Assembly: GCA_009885955.1 (NCBI GenBank)
Contig: VFJS01000002.1
Location: forward strand, 274,178-338,177
Reading direction: 5' to 3'
Length of the DNA: 64,000 bases
Source of the DNA: Spirochaetia bacterium
GTDB lineage: Bacteria > Spirochaetota > UBA4802 > UBA5550
The translations under genes were made by a program, and so were the position numbers. Below, in pieces: positions 1 to 7,834 of the stretch. The notes below the pieces were generated by a model. The model was not told where the DNA came from. It saw only the letters and a program-made list of their open reading frames with translations, and made no database searches. How positions within the stretch are numbered: position 1 is the first letter of the stretch; every line of letters begins with the position of its first letter.

Positions 1-310
1 TGCCATTCGGATCCTTTAACTGTTTAAAATCATTTCCCACCCATTTTGGATTAGCGCCATGGGCTAATACAATGCATTTAAAATCATAGGCAAAAATATA
101 CAATTCACCGCGGGTAAAAAGTCCATTTGGATCGCTGAATTCCTTGAGAGCAGTTTTTTTACCGTAAATATTAACAAAGCCAGCGGCTTCTTTCATAAAA
201 TTGACTAGATCCTCTTTCGTCGGATTTTGTCCATATTTTGGATTATACCTTCCAGTGGCGAGCGTTGCGGTCATCAAAACAATAACCGCAAGAGATGTGA
301 TATATTTCAT
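1..310 (-). CDS. sCache-domain periplasmic protein, C-terminus beyond window
   Basis: The minus strand reads from an ATG at 310 off the left edge without a stop, about 103 codons. The start is a signal peptide (MKYITSLAVIVLMTATLA), so the product is exported. It is followed by the small-molecule sensor signature of single-Cache domains: FMKEAAGFVNIYGKK, then DPNGLFTRGELYIFAYDF, then VLAHGANPKWVG. This pattern is known from sCache_2 modules, which bind small ligands such as carboxylates. In this gene no transmembrane or signalling domain is seen in the visible part. It begins 12 bp after the stop of the MACPF-like gene and is probably co-transcribed with it. The family call is fairly safe; the ligand and any further domains are unknown. 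Confidence 0.7.
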   Translation of the reverse strand, partial: MKYITSLAVIVLMTATLATGRYNPKYGQNPTKEDLVNFMKEAAGFVNIYGKKTALKEFSDPNGLFTRGELYIFAYDFKCIVLAHGANPKWVGNDFKQLKDPNG

Positions 311-322
311 TTCACTTAACCG

Positions 323-1762
323 TTATTTCCCTGATTTCGCAACTGGCTTTGCTATTTGGGGCATGCAATAATCGTCTACCTTCTCGCCGATCACTGCTGA
401 TAATTTCCCCCTTATTTCAACACATTCCTTTATCTGACGCCAGCTTGTAACAAACATGCCTGATTCCAGTAATTTATCGATGCACATAACAGCACTGGCT
501 TTGTCTCCGCCGCCCGTCTTTCCAGCTGTCTTGTCGCCACTCCCCTTTTTTTCACCTACTTTCCCGCCATACATGAATGCTTCCTCATTGTCGAGAAGAA
601 TGTCAACATTCTGATCGGTAAGTAATGAATCAAGTTCGCCTAGGAGCATAGTTTCATTGGGAAATTTATTATTAACAATTGTCAAATCTTTCGCAGACGG
701 ATGTAATTTATCTCCTTTATACCAGGTTGCACGGATCGTCTGTTGACAGATTTTTGCCTTATAAAAAATATTCATATAATTCCTGTCAGCTCGTTCAACT
801 TCTGCAAGAAATTCTGCATTCTGGTTCAATATGTGTTTCTTTTTATACAGCAGCATCGGCTTGCCGCCCTTATCCGGATCCGGAACTTCTTTTTCGAGCT
901 TTACCAAACTCTGAAATTCAGTGTTCTCAACCCAGGGGACCACCTCCATTGTTGTTACTTTGCCGGTCATGGGATTCTGCATGGAAATAAAGGCATCTTT
1001 GATCGCGGCTTTAAAGCTCTCAAGATCATAGGATATCAGAGTGGCGCCTTCATTTTTACCAAGGCCAAATGCATTGGTTGTTATGGTAAGTTTCTTATTG
1101 GATGCCTGGGTTGAAACTGTCTGGCTGATGCTGCTTTTCGCGCCGGCTTCAACACCAAAGGCTTTGACTGACATTTCCAGTGCAGCTTCAAAAGCCGCAT
1201 CTTTTGTGTCGGTTTCATCCGTATAGGTAAAAATCGATATGAATTTTGCATTTCTCCCCAGGGACCTCACGTAATAAGAACCACAGCTGCTGAAAAAACC
1301 TGGAATATCGTCACTGGTTAAAAGATTTGCCGCAGACGCACTCATTTTTGTTTTTGCTTCATCAACCGATGCGTAGTAAGTATCCATATTTATTTCAACA
1401 AAAATATGATGGTAAAATTCCTTTTTCCCGCTTGCAAAGGTAAACTTTGCACTGAGATCCATCGAAATTCCCGCATAACCTGCATTTGCTCCACGTTCCA
1501 TTGATGTACTTGTATCGGTTGATTTTGTTGATTCAACGGATTCAAATTTATATTGGAAGTCATACGAAGGATCTGTTACGGCAATATCATCAAGACATTT
1601 TGATTGAAATGTATTGGTAACGATAGTGTATCCCCTGCCGAGGGTTGGCGTTAATGCGATGTCGGTAATCCTTTTATCTCGAATAATAGTCGGTGCTGCA
1701 ACGGCACTAACGGTAACAAAAATGACAATAACAGTAATTACGCTGCAAATTTGCTTTTTCAT
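323..1762 (-). CDS. Secreted MACPF-like (perforin-fold) protein
   Basis: The product is about 479 residues, taking the ATG at 1762 (MKKQICSVITVIVIFVTVS). That start gives a canonical signal peptide; an in-frame ATG at 1789 would place nine extra residues in front of it. The middle of the protein has a segment FFSSCGSYYVRSLGRNAKF. It resembles the membrane-attack-complex/perforin signature (Tyr/Trp-Gly-Thr-His-Tyr followed by a glycine-rich turn), followed by beta-type sequence. The next section is rich in Ser/Thr/Ala, as in the membrane-inserting helices of that fold. The conserved first glycine and His are not exact (CGSYY), so I rate this as MACPF-like rather than certain. A hydrophilic Lys/Gly-rich linker (GEKKGSGDKTAGKTGGGDK) precedes a short Cys-containing tail. 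It leads the two-gene unit with the sCache protein. Function (pore formation, surface adhesion, other) is unproven. Confidence 0.45.
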   Translation of the reverse strand: MKKQICSVITVIVIFVTVSAVAAPTIIRDKRITDIALTPTLGRGYTIVTNTFQSKCLDDIAVTDPSYDFQYKFESVESTKSTDTSTSMERGANAGYAGISMDLSAKFTFASGKKEFYHHIFVEINMDTYYASVDEAKTKMSASAANLLTSDDIPGFFSSCGSYYVRSLGRNAKFISIFTYTDETDTKDAAFEAALEMSVKAFGVEAGAKSSISQTVSTQASNKKLTITTNAFGLGKNEGATLISYDLESFKAAIKDAFISMQNPMTGKVTTMEVVPWVENTEFQSLVKLEKEVPDPDKGGKPMLLYKKKHILNQNAEFLAEVERADRNYMNIFYKAKICQQTIRATWYKGDKLHPSAKDLTIVNNKFPNETMLLGELDSLLTDQNVDILLDNEEAFMYGGKVGEKKGSGDKTAGKTGGGDKASAVMCIDKLLESGMFVTSWRQIKECVEIRGKLSAVIGEKVDDYCMPQIAKPVAKSGK

Positions 1763-2115
1763 GAACCCCCATAAGCCATATATGTACATGCTTTTTAATG
1801 AATTTATTGAAATATGTCAATATAGTATAGTGATAATTATTAATTTCAAGAACTTTTTTTAAAATAATCACAATCTGGTAATAATAAACTATCAAAATAA
1901 AAATATATTGGCACATTACTGTCCCATAAATAAAGTGGAAAATATCAAAAATGCAATACATTGCCAAACCCATTTTAATGTGGTATTTGTGAAAATATAA
2001 AGCAAAGAAAAAAAGTGCCCGGGAGACATTTGCAAACCCGGTAAATATGAAAAATATTCTTGATAATTTATAATCAATACTTTTATATTGCAGAAAAAAT
2101 AGTAAGGTGTGAAAA
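1763..2115. other. AT-rich divergent intergenic region
   Basis: About 350 bp separate the divergent MACPF-like gene (minus) and small lipoprotein gene (plus). The stretch is very AT-rich and must hold both promoters. I see no coding signal, no convincing -35/-10 pair and no strong hairpin. A Shine-Dalgarno-like aaggtg lies just before the plus-strand gene. Confidence 0.4.
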
Positions 2116-2436
2116 ATGGTAAAAAAAATTTCATATTCAGCATTAATTATTTTAATTACTTTCGTCGGATGTAAAAAAAATCCGGATATATCCGGAACAT
2201 ATAAAAAAATTAAAGGAAATTACAGATACGATACCATTGTCATAGAAAAAAAATCCAATGAAGAATTTACAATATCAGCTTTTGATCATGAAATAAAAAA
2301 ATTAATGACAATGGGAAAATTTGAGAATAAAATATTGAATTTTGGCTGGGTTTCAAACATTATTTTCAATGATGATTACAAGCAGTTTTATATCAACACG
2401 GATAAAGAGAGTATATTCATTAAATCTTCAAATTAA
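2116..2436 (+). CDS. Small lipoprotein of unknown function
   Basis: A 106-residue protein begins with a lipoprotein signal peptide: Lys-rich start (MVKKIS), hydrophobic core, and a lipobox ending TFVGC, so Cys18 should be lipidated by Lgt and further acylated by Lnt (encoded in this window). The mature part is short, Lys/Ile-rich and beta-like (SGTYKKIKGNYRYD), similar in style to small beta-barrel lipocalin-like lipoproteins, but I recognise no family. Start is supported by aaggtg seven bases upstream. Its stop overlaps the stop of the convergent collagen-like gene by four bases. A second lipoprotein of similar layout (SGxY early in the mature part) lies at 5610. AT-rich codon use matches the adjoining accessory genes. 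Confidence 0.6.
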   Translation: MVKKISYSALIILITFVGCKKNPDISGTYKKIKGNYRYDTIVIEKKSNEEFTISAFDHEIKKLMTMGKFENKILNFGWVSNIIFNDDYKQFYINTDKESIFIKSSN

Positions 2437-3587
2437 TAATTCATGATGCGCCAGAAATGCCCATCAAAAATCATAGTTACTCCCTTATTAGCTCCGATAA
2501 CAATTTTTTTTGTAGAAAATATAAACATTTGTTTAGATAATTTATAACCACTCTCAAAAATTAATTCCTTATCCCCGGTATTGATGACGTACAAAATCTG
2601 CCCCATAATTCCATTTGAAAATCCCTTTATGGTGTCGGTACCATCTGCAAAAATTACCGTAATACCGGAAACATCAAAATCAGTTATGTCTCTGTTTTTC
2701 ATTAATACATTTTTTAAAATGAGTGACCCTGTTTTTGTACTGGAAGTAACATCGAGTTCTTTCGTTTGTATGCTCTTCAACTGCTTATTCAATTTTTCAT
2801 TATGTTCCCTGATTTTTTGGTCACGGATTTTATTCAGGACTTCAATCCTGAAAATATTTCGTTCATTTTTTTCCGATGTCTTTGTATTTTTATAGATTTG
2901 ATCAGTTTGTTCATAATTAATTTTTTCAACTTTTCTTAATTCTAAAGAATGATCCCGTATTTTCCCCAAAATATTTTCAAAATTTATAACATTTTTTTTG
3001 ATAATTGCATTCATTTCTTTAATATTATTTATGATGAAATCAATCTCCTTTTGTTCCAGACTATCACCTTTTTCACCCTTCTCTCCCTTTTCGCCTTTTT
3101 CGCCTCTTGGGCTCAGGTCTCCCTTTTCTCCTTTCTCACCTTTTTCGCCTCTTAGGCCCTGATCACCCTTTTCGCCTTTCTCTCCTTTTTCGCTTCTTGG
3201 GCCCTGATCACCCTTTTCGCCTTTCTCTCCATTCTCGCCTCTTAGGCCCTGATCACCCTTCTCTCCCTTCTCTCCCTTTTCTCCTCTTTCGCCTCTTGGG
3301 CTCAGGTCTCCCTTCTCACCTTTCTCACCTTTCTCGCCTTTTTCGCCTCTTTGACCCTGATCACCCTTTTCACCTTTCTCTCCATTCTCGCCTCTTGGGC
3401 TCCGATCTCCCTTCTCACCTTTCTCGCCTTTTTCTCCCCTTTCGCATTTGCAATCATCATTTCCGATAAGCGCATACGAGTTGCCTTCTTTCTTAGAATC
3501 CGCATCATATGCAATAATGGTATTAAATGGAATTCCGCAGAGAATGATTATTGAAACTAAGAAGAAAAAATATCTTGAGATGAACAT
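2433..3587 (-). CDS. Secreted collagen-like repeat protein
   Basis: The 384-residue product has a signal peptide (MFISRYFFFLVSIIILCG). A Cys-x-Cys pair (Cys46, Cys48) lies directly before about 125 residues of Gly-X-Y triplets (residues 51-175), mostly GEK, GDQ and GxR. After this come a charged helical, probably coiled-coil stretch (about 177-275) and a C-terminal globular part of about 100 residues. The order signal, CxC, collagen rod, coiled coil, globular head resembles bacterial collagen-like surface proteins and trimeric fibre proteins. The coiled coil would nucleate the trimer and the CxC could cross-link chains. The Y position is mostly Lys or Arg and Glu is common at X, as in charge-stabilised bacterial collagens lacking hydroxyproline. 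An AGGAGG seven bases upstream supports the start. No anchor motif is visible, so it may be periplasmic or released. The binding partner is unknown. Confidence 0.75.
   Translation of the reverse strand: MFISRYFFFLVSIIILCGIPFNTIIAYDADSKKEGNSYALIGNDDCKCERGEKGEKGEKGDRSPRGENGEKGEKGDQGQRGEKGEKGEKGEKGDLSPRGERGEKGEKGEKGDQGLRGENGEKGEKGDQGPRSEKGEKGEKGDQGLRGEKGEKGEKGDLSPRGEKGEKGEKGEKGDSLEQKEIDFIINNIKEMNAIIKKNVINFENILGKIRDHSLELRKVEKINYEQTDQIYKNTKTSEKNERNIFRIEVLNKIRDQKIREHNEKLNKQLKSIQTKELDVTSSTKTGSLILKNVLMKNRDITDFDVSGITVIFADGTDTIKGFSNGIMGQILYVINTGDKELIFESGYKLSKQMFIFSTKKIVIGANKGVTMIFDGHFWRIMNY
3063..3437 (-). repeat. Collagen Gly-X-Y coding repeat with four Gly-to-Ser breaks
   Basis: Tandem in-frame repeat DNA built from units encoding GEKGEKGDQG and variants. 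The triplet register is kept throughout, but at residues 63, 96, 132 and 159 the obligatory glycine is serine (SPR or SEK triplets). Such repeats expand and contract by slippage and recombination. Confidence 0.8.
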
Positions 3588-3641
3588 AGGAAAACCTCCT
3601 GAATTTTAAAGGAAATAAACATTTTTCTGATATTGAAATTG

Positions 3642-5441
3642 TTATTGATGCCGGTTTACTTCTTGAATGAAAGCTGTACAGGTATTTCGAATAACATCAG
3701 CATCAATTCCTGGTTTTAGACTTGTGAAAACATCATCTGCAATTGATCTAAGATTCATTGAATATGAATTATTTCTTGATACATCATAAAATACCAACGA
3801 TAATCTTTCAATTAAATCCTTAATAAAATAATGGCTCTTATTCGGAATATTGATCTCAATTTTTTGTAAATCGCTGCATAATCTTACCGCTAAATCCAGG
3901 TTGAATGATTTTTTGTTATTTTCGTTAATAACGAAAAGCAAACCGCGTCGCAGTATTTCCCTGTTTAGATTTTTTAACACCGTGCCAGAGGTACAGACAA
4001 CGGGATAATTATTTTTGCTTATATATTTTAAAAAGTAAAAAAAATTACCCTGAATAGTCATTTGCATTGAATACAAAATTGGTTTAAACCTGTAATCCAA
4101 TTCCGGTAAAACATGTGACATATACCATGGGAATTGAAACAGGTTAACTACCGGGAACCTTGTTTTATTAATCCCCGGGACCCCATATAATGTTTCAAAA
4201 TCACTTCCGGATATATATATGTCATCCTGCGTTAATGCATGTGCGATATTATTCAGATATATAGGAACAAAATCATTTGTCATTGCTCTGAAGAAAGAAC
4301 CATGTCGGGCAGTATTAACTGTAACAATTATTAACAATAATGCAATCATTATTAATTTAACTTTTTTTGATTTTGATAATTCAATAATCAATTCAATGCC
4401 TGAACCCAGAGTAATGAAAAGTAAAAGATAGATAAAAATCAGATACCTCTCCATGACGCCATAGGAAACATCGGAAACAAAATTTTTCAAAAGAAACAAT
4501 AAAGCCATTTGTATCATAAGAGAAACAGCAATGATAACTGCCTGAGTTTTATGCTTTTTCCAAATTGAAACAATCACGCATAAAAACAGTACAGAATAAA
4601 CATGAAAAGATCTGGGGAAATCAAGACATAAGAAAGCAATGCCTGAAAAATACTTTTCTTCATGCGTGCCGATATACAGGCTCAGGCCCCCAAGATCTTT
4701 TCTTAAAAGATGATGCATCGAATCTGAAATTGTTTTTAGATTGCCCCAGTCAGGCCATACAGTAGAATCATTTCTTAATAAAGGGAGTGACGCATAAAAG
4801 AAGGCGATAAGAAAAAGTGATATCAGCACGTTTAAACCAAAAAATGATGCTGTGATTCTTTTTTGATACAGATTATAAAAAATAGCGGACATCCAGAATG
4901 GGAAAGCAGTTATGATAACCGGATGTTGAGCAATTGCAAGGCCGGAAAATATACTCATCAGGATTATTGATTTCCTGTAATGAATATCCTCATAACTCGA
5001 AATACTGAATAATATCACACAAAGCATCATGGTCTGCGCCAGTGCGTATTTTTCCGGTTGGAGTGCCATACCCATGATAAGAGGATAGGTTGAATAAATC
5101 AATCCGCTGATAAAGGAAGATATTTCACTGTTTTTAAAACGTAAGGATATGCAATATATTAATACTACACTAATGGTATGACAAAAAAATGAGAAAAAAC
5201 TGAGCGTAATTGGACTATTCGATGATGTGATTGAAAATAACAACCTGTTGATCCACGCCTGGAGTGGAAACCCGGGAGGGTGCAAAACCCCGCCATAAAG
5301 GGCATTCATAAACATCTCTGCGCCATCGGGATTTTGAGGATGTCTGGCAATCCAGAAGGAAAATGGTATTGTTATTAAAATTAATGCGAGAGGATAAAAA
5401 TATTTTTTTAAACGAGTGTTTTTCATATTTAATTTCAACAT
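3642..5441 (-). CDS. DUF2723-type multipass membrane protein (putative glycosyltransferase)
   Basis: A 599-residue inner-membrane protein with a long run of hydrophobic helices in the first ~380 residues and a soluble C-terminal part. Near the N-terminus it carries NPDGAEMFMNALYGGVLHPPG, the Asp-x-x-Glu plus HPPGxP signature of the DUF2723 family. That family is related to the PMT/ArnT GT-C glycosyltransferases, in which the acidic pair lies in the first external loop. Later QPEKYALAQT matches the second conserved loop. In this family the likely role is transfer of a sugar from a polyprenyl-phosphate donor to a protein or envelope glycan; the substrate here is unknown. The start at 5441 has CAGG upstream; an internal ATG at 5426 is also possible. 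It lies next to the collagen-like gene, which raises the possibility (inference only) that it modifies a surface protein. Confidence 0.7.
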   Translation of the reverse strand: MLKLNMKNTRLKKYFYPLALILITIPFSFWIARHPQNPDGAEMFMNALYGGVLHPPGFPLQAWINRLLFSITSSNSPITLSFFSFFCHTISVVLIYCISLRFKNSEISSFISGLIYSTYPLIMGMALQPEKYALAQTMMLCVILFSISSYEDIHYRKSIILMSIFSGLAIAQHPVIITAFPFWMSAIFYNLYQKRITASFFGLNVLISLFLIAFFYASLPLLRNDSTVWPDWGNLKTISDSMHHLLRKDLGGLSLYIGTHEEKYFSGIAFLCLDFPRSFHVYSVLFLCVIVSIWKKHKTQAVIIAVSLMIQMALLFLLKNFVSDVSYGVMERYLIFIYLLLFITLGSGIELIIELSKSKKVKLIMIALLLIIVTVNTARHGSFFRAMTNDFVPIYLNNIAHALTQDDIYISGSDFETLYGVPGINKTRFPVVNLFQFPWYMSHVLPELDYRFKPILYSMQMTIQGNFFYFLKYISKNNYPVVCTSGTVLKNLNREILRRGLLFVINENNKKSFNLDLAVRLCSDLQKIEINIPNKSHYFIKDLIERLSLVFYDVSRNNSYSMNLRSIADDVFTSLKPGIDADVIRNTCTAFIQEVNRHQ

Positions 5442-5609
5442 AAAACCTGATTATTACAGGTATAAAATACTTTTGATATTTGTAAAATCAAATATTTGAT
5501 CATTGTTAAATTATGCTCGTAAATATTTTAATTATACTTTCCTTATTAAATGCCCGAAAATATACATGTGTTTTTCATGCTGGAGCGATAGTAACTGGAG
5601 AAATTAATT

Positions 5610-5981
5610 ATGAATAAAATTATCTCTTTTCTGATAGTTCCCTTAGTACTGATTTTCGGACAGTGTAAAAATATAAGAATTACCGAAGACTTGAGCGGAA
5701 GATATATACGTGAGAATTGTTTTAATGCCGAATTAAAAAATCCAGCATCGAACAACAGGGTTGCAACGGCGATTGCCTTGAAAAAAATAAGTACTGCTGT
5801 ATATCAGATTGAGTATATCGGCGGGGATGCCAGCGGCACGAAACTATTTGGCAAATTGGATGGTCATATTTTAAAGGGAGATCTTGGAACGATTACCATC
5901 GATTACCGTATCAGCGGGAATCAAAAAAAAATATCATTCATAAGTTATGATCTTGAATGCACATACGGTGAAATTCATTAA
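5610..5981 (+). CDS. Small lipoprotein of unknown function
   Basis: A 123-residue protein with a lipoprotein signal peptide (MNKIISFLIVPLVLIFGQC), Cys19 being the lipidated residue. The mature part begins KNIRITEDLSGRYIREN and then shows alternating hydrophobic/polar beta-type sequence (YQIEYIGGDASGTKLFGKL). I do not recognise a named family. The early Leu-Ser-Gly-x-Tyr motif is shared with the lipoprotein at 2116 (ISGTYKK), so the two may be distant paralogues with a lipocalin-like or beta-sandwich fold. This is inference. A ggag nine bases upstream supports the ATG. It stands alone, divergent from the DUF2723 gene and convergent with the unknown exported protein at 6013. Confidence 0.6.
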   Translation: MNKIISFLIVPLVLIFGQCKNIRITEDLSGRYIRENCFNAELKNPASNNRVATAIALKKISTAVYQIEYIGGDASGTKLFGKLDGHILKGDLGTITIDYRISGNQKKISFISYDLECTYGEIH

Positions 5982-6012
5982 CAAGAAATATTTTATGTGA
6001 AAATAATATCAA

Positions 6013-7023
6013 TTATCGCAATAATCCTTTTTTTTCTTCTGGAAAGAGGGAAAAAAGCGGTATGTTTTCAACAAACCATTTGGCGCCATCTGCTTTCAAA
6101 AATATTTTTTTCAGGAGAAGTTCCGCCTTACGATGTAACTCATCGATTTCATCATAAAACTTTGATGAATCCTGTTCTCTCGTTAATGCAGATGCGGCGA
6201 GTGCATAATAACTTTTAGAAAAATCCGACAACCCGTCAACTGAGCCGATTTTTTTTAATAGGCCTTCATTATTCATAATTTCCTGTATGATGAAATTATT
6301 AACGGTAAATAAATTGCTCCTGATTTTTTTATATTCAGCAATTTTCTTCAACTCACCGGGAAAGGAAATTCCTTCTCTGTTAAAAAATATTTCCTGATAG
6401 TTATGGCCGATTTCCCAAAGAAAAAATAGATCAGATACATTATGTTTTATCAGTAGTAACTGCCTGCCATTTTTTATTTCATTTTTCGTATCGGGAATAA
6501 GGTAGGGAGATACAGCAGCGACCTCCTTAGCTAATCTGTAATTTTTTTCATTTTTTATATGTTTCAAAAAATTATTTATTATATTTTTTTTATCGTTCAC
6601 ATTTGAATAATATATACTTCCTGATGCAATATTAATCATCTCGGAATTTTTTTTTAATTTGTAGATATCTCCATTTAATCTTACATATTTAATAAAATCT
6701 TCAAGTTTTTCCCGTTTGAGAATATTACTCATGCTGCAATTTTCACAATTCAAAATTACTGATCGAATAAAGGCATTCATCTCATTTTTAATCTGCAGAG
6801 TGGTTAAAAACAATTCTTTCTGAACATTCTTGCTGGCAAAAATGAAATATTTTGGCTCCATATCAAGAGCCTCGACACTCCCTGATACGCCATAGGAATT
6901 CATGAATTTATTTAAGGATTCTTCAGATTTTTTTTTTTCAATCATTTCAGTTGCATCAGTTTTCATTAATAACATGTAAAGAAAAAGTGACAGGAGAGCA
7001 ATAATTTTATATCTCATTATCAT
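6013..7023 (-). CDS. Exported protein of unknown function, partner of DsbC-like gene
   Basis: The product is about 336 residues and starts with a hydrophobic export signal (MRYKIIALLSLFLYMLLMKTDA); ATGs at 7023 and 7017 are both possible. The rest is mostly charged, Lys/Glu/Asn-rich and probably alpha-helical, with no recognised domain. A single Cys-x-x-Cys pair (NCENC, Cys93 and Cys96) stands out in an otherwise Cys-free protein. It follows the DsbC-like gene with a gap of only four bases, so both are surely translated from one message. An exported protein with an isolated CxxC encoded next to a periplasmic thiol-disulfide enzyme suggests a dedicated redox partner or substrate. No Shine-Dalgarno is obvious, consistent with translational coupling. 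AT-rich codon use. Confidence 0.6.
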   Translation of the reverse strand: MIMRYKIIALLSLFLYMLLMKTDATEMIEKKKSEESLNKFMNSYGVSGSVEALDMEPKYFIFASKNVQKELFLTTLQIKNEMNAFIRSVILNCENCSMSNILKREKLEDFIKYVRLNGDIYKLKKNSEMINIASGSIYYSNVNDKKNIINNFLKHIKNEKNYRLAKEVAAVSPYLIPDTKNEIKNGRQLLLIKHNVSDLFFLWEIGHNYQEIFFNREGISFPGELKKIAEYKKIRSNLFTVNNFIIQEIMNNEGLLKKIGSVDGLSDFSKSYYALAASALTREQDSSKFYDEIDELHRKAELLLKKIFLKADGAKWFVENIPLFSLFPEEKKGLLR

Positions 7024-7027
7024 ATTG

Positions 7028-7783
7028 TTATTTTGATAAAAGGTTCTCGAGATTGTTTAAATCTGCACCGCTCATAAAGGATCCGTCATTCAAAAAAAAG
7101 GCCGGAACTGCATCGATGCCGAGTATTTCCGAAATTGATTCTGCACGCGAAATTTTTTCCTTCCCTTTTTCGCATTGATATTTATTAAAATCATCGTTTT
7201 TTTTCCATTGTTCTAAACTGTATTCAGACAATCCAAAATTTCTGCAAACGGCTTCAATGCTTTTCGCTTTTCCCCGTTTTCCGTTATATGATATTACAAT
7301 AAAATTTACAACCGTACCGAATTTATCTGCCAGGGGCTTGATCTTGCTGACCGCTTCATTGCAAAATCGGCACAGAGGATCCGTAATCATATAGATTTCT
7401 TTACCATTAATTTTTTCAGGTATATAGTTAAAAGCAACTGCTTGTTTTATTTGAACGATATGATAAAAAATATTATCCGAATAAATTTTATTCACAGCCT
7501 CCTGTGAAAGTATAATCCCTTTGCTGTAAAGATTTCCGGATACTATGTAGTCTTTCCCGCAATATACTGGAATCAGTCTCCCGCTCATTTTTATAATGAC
7601 CTCGCAAAGGTCTTTTACGGTTTTTTTTGAAAGAATTTCAAATTTACGTATCTGAATATGTGATTGAATGAATTCCTGATCCACATGTGAACAGGTATCA
7701 TCTGCTTTGCTGTTATCGTAATTCAACAATAGCATTATGAAAAGGAATGTTATACGTGATTTTGAATAGAAACCGTTTTTCAT
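7028..7783 (-). CDS. Periplasmic DsbC/DsbG-like thiol:disulfide interchange protein
   Basis: This 251-residue exported protein has a signal-like N-terminus (RITFLFIMLLLNYDNSKA) and a thioredoxin-fold C-terminal half. Key features: a beta strand leading to ITDPLCRFCNEA, with the redox pair Cys138-Arg-Phe-Cys141. The aspartate-proline before it is typical of the DsbC/DsbG/DsbA group. A later VPAFFLNDG has the conserved cis-proline (Pro227) that faces the active site. About 115 residues precede the thioredoxin domain, in the place of the DsbC dimerisation domain, but they are diverged. Extra cysteines (31, 60, 75, 180, 204) could form structural bonds. Known family role: isomerising or reducing wrong disulfides in periplasmic proteins. 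The dipeptide RF between the cysteines is unusual (DsbC has GY). It is the first gene of a two-gene unit with the CxxC-containing exported protein. Confidence 0.7.
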   Translation of the reverse strand: MKNGFYSKSRITFLFIMLLLNYDNSKADDTCSHVDQEFIQSHIQIRKFEILSKKTVKDLCEVIIKMSGRLIPVYCGKDYIVSGNLYSKGIILSQEAVNKIYSDNIFYHIVQIKQAVAFNYIPEKINGKEIYMITDPLCRFCNEAVSKIKPLADKFGTVVNFIVISYNGKRGKAKSIEAVCRNFGLSEYSLEQWKKNDDFNKYQCEKGKEKISRAESISEILGIDAVPAFFLNDGSFMSGADLNNLENLLSK

Positions 7784-7834
7784 GCTTTTCCCAGATTTTG
7801 GTGTATTTTTTTATTTTCAAAAAAGATTCCTATT

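Noticed and set aside
3063..3437. Repeat array considered as CRISPR
   Set aside because: The repeats are in-frame collagen triplets without spacers; no cas genes are present in the window.
3107..3469. Plus-strand open frame rich in Leu/Phe/Arg opposite the collagen repeat
   Set aside because: It is the antisense of the Gly-X-Y repeat; the regular composition keeps stop codons away without coding meaning.
5997..6218. Short plus-strand frame with a hydrophobic start after the lipoprotein gene
   Set aside because: Lies antisense to the 3' end of the unknown exported protein, has no ribosome site and loses coding character after 15 residues.
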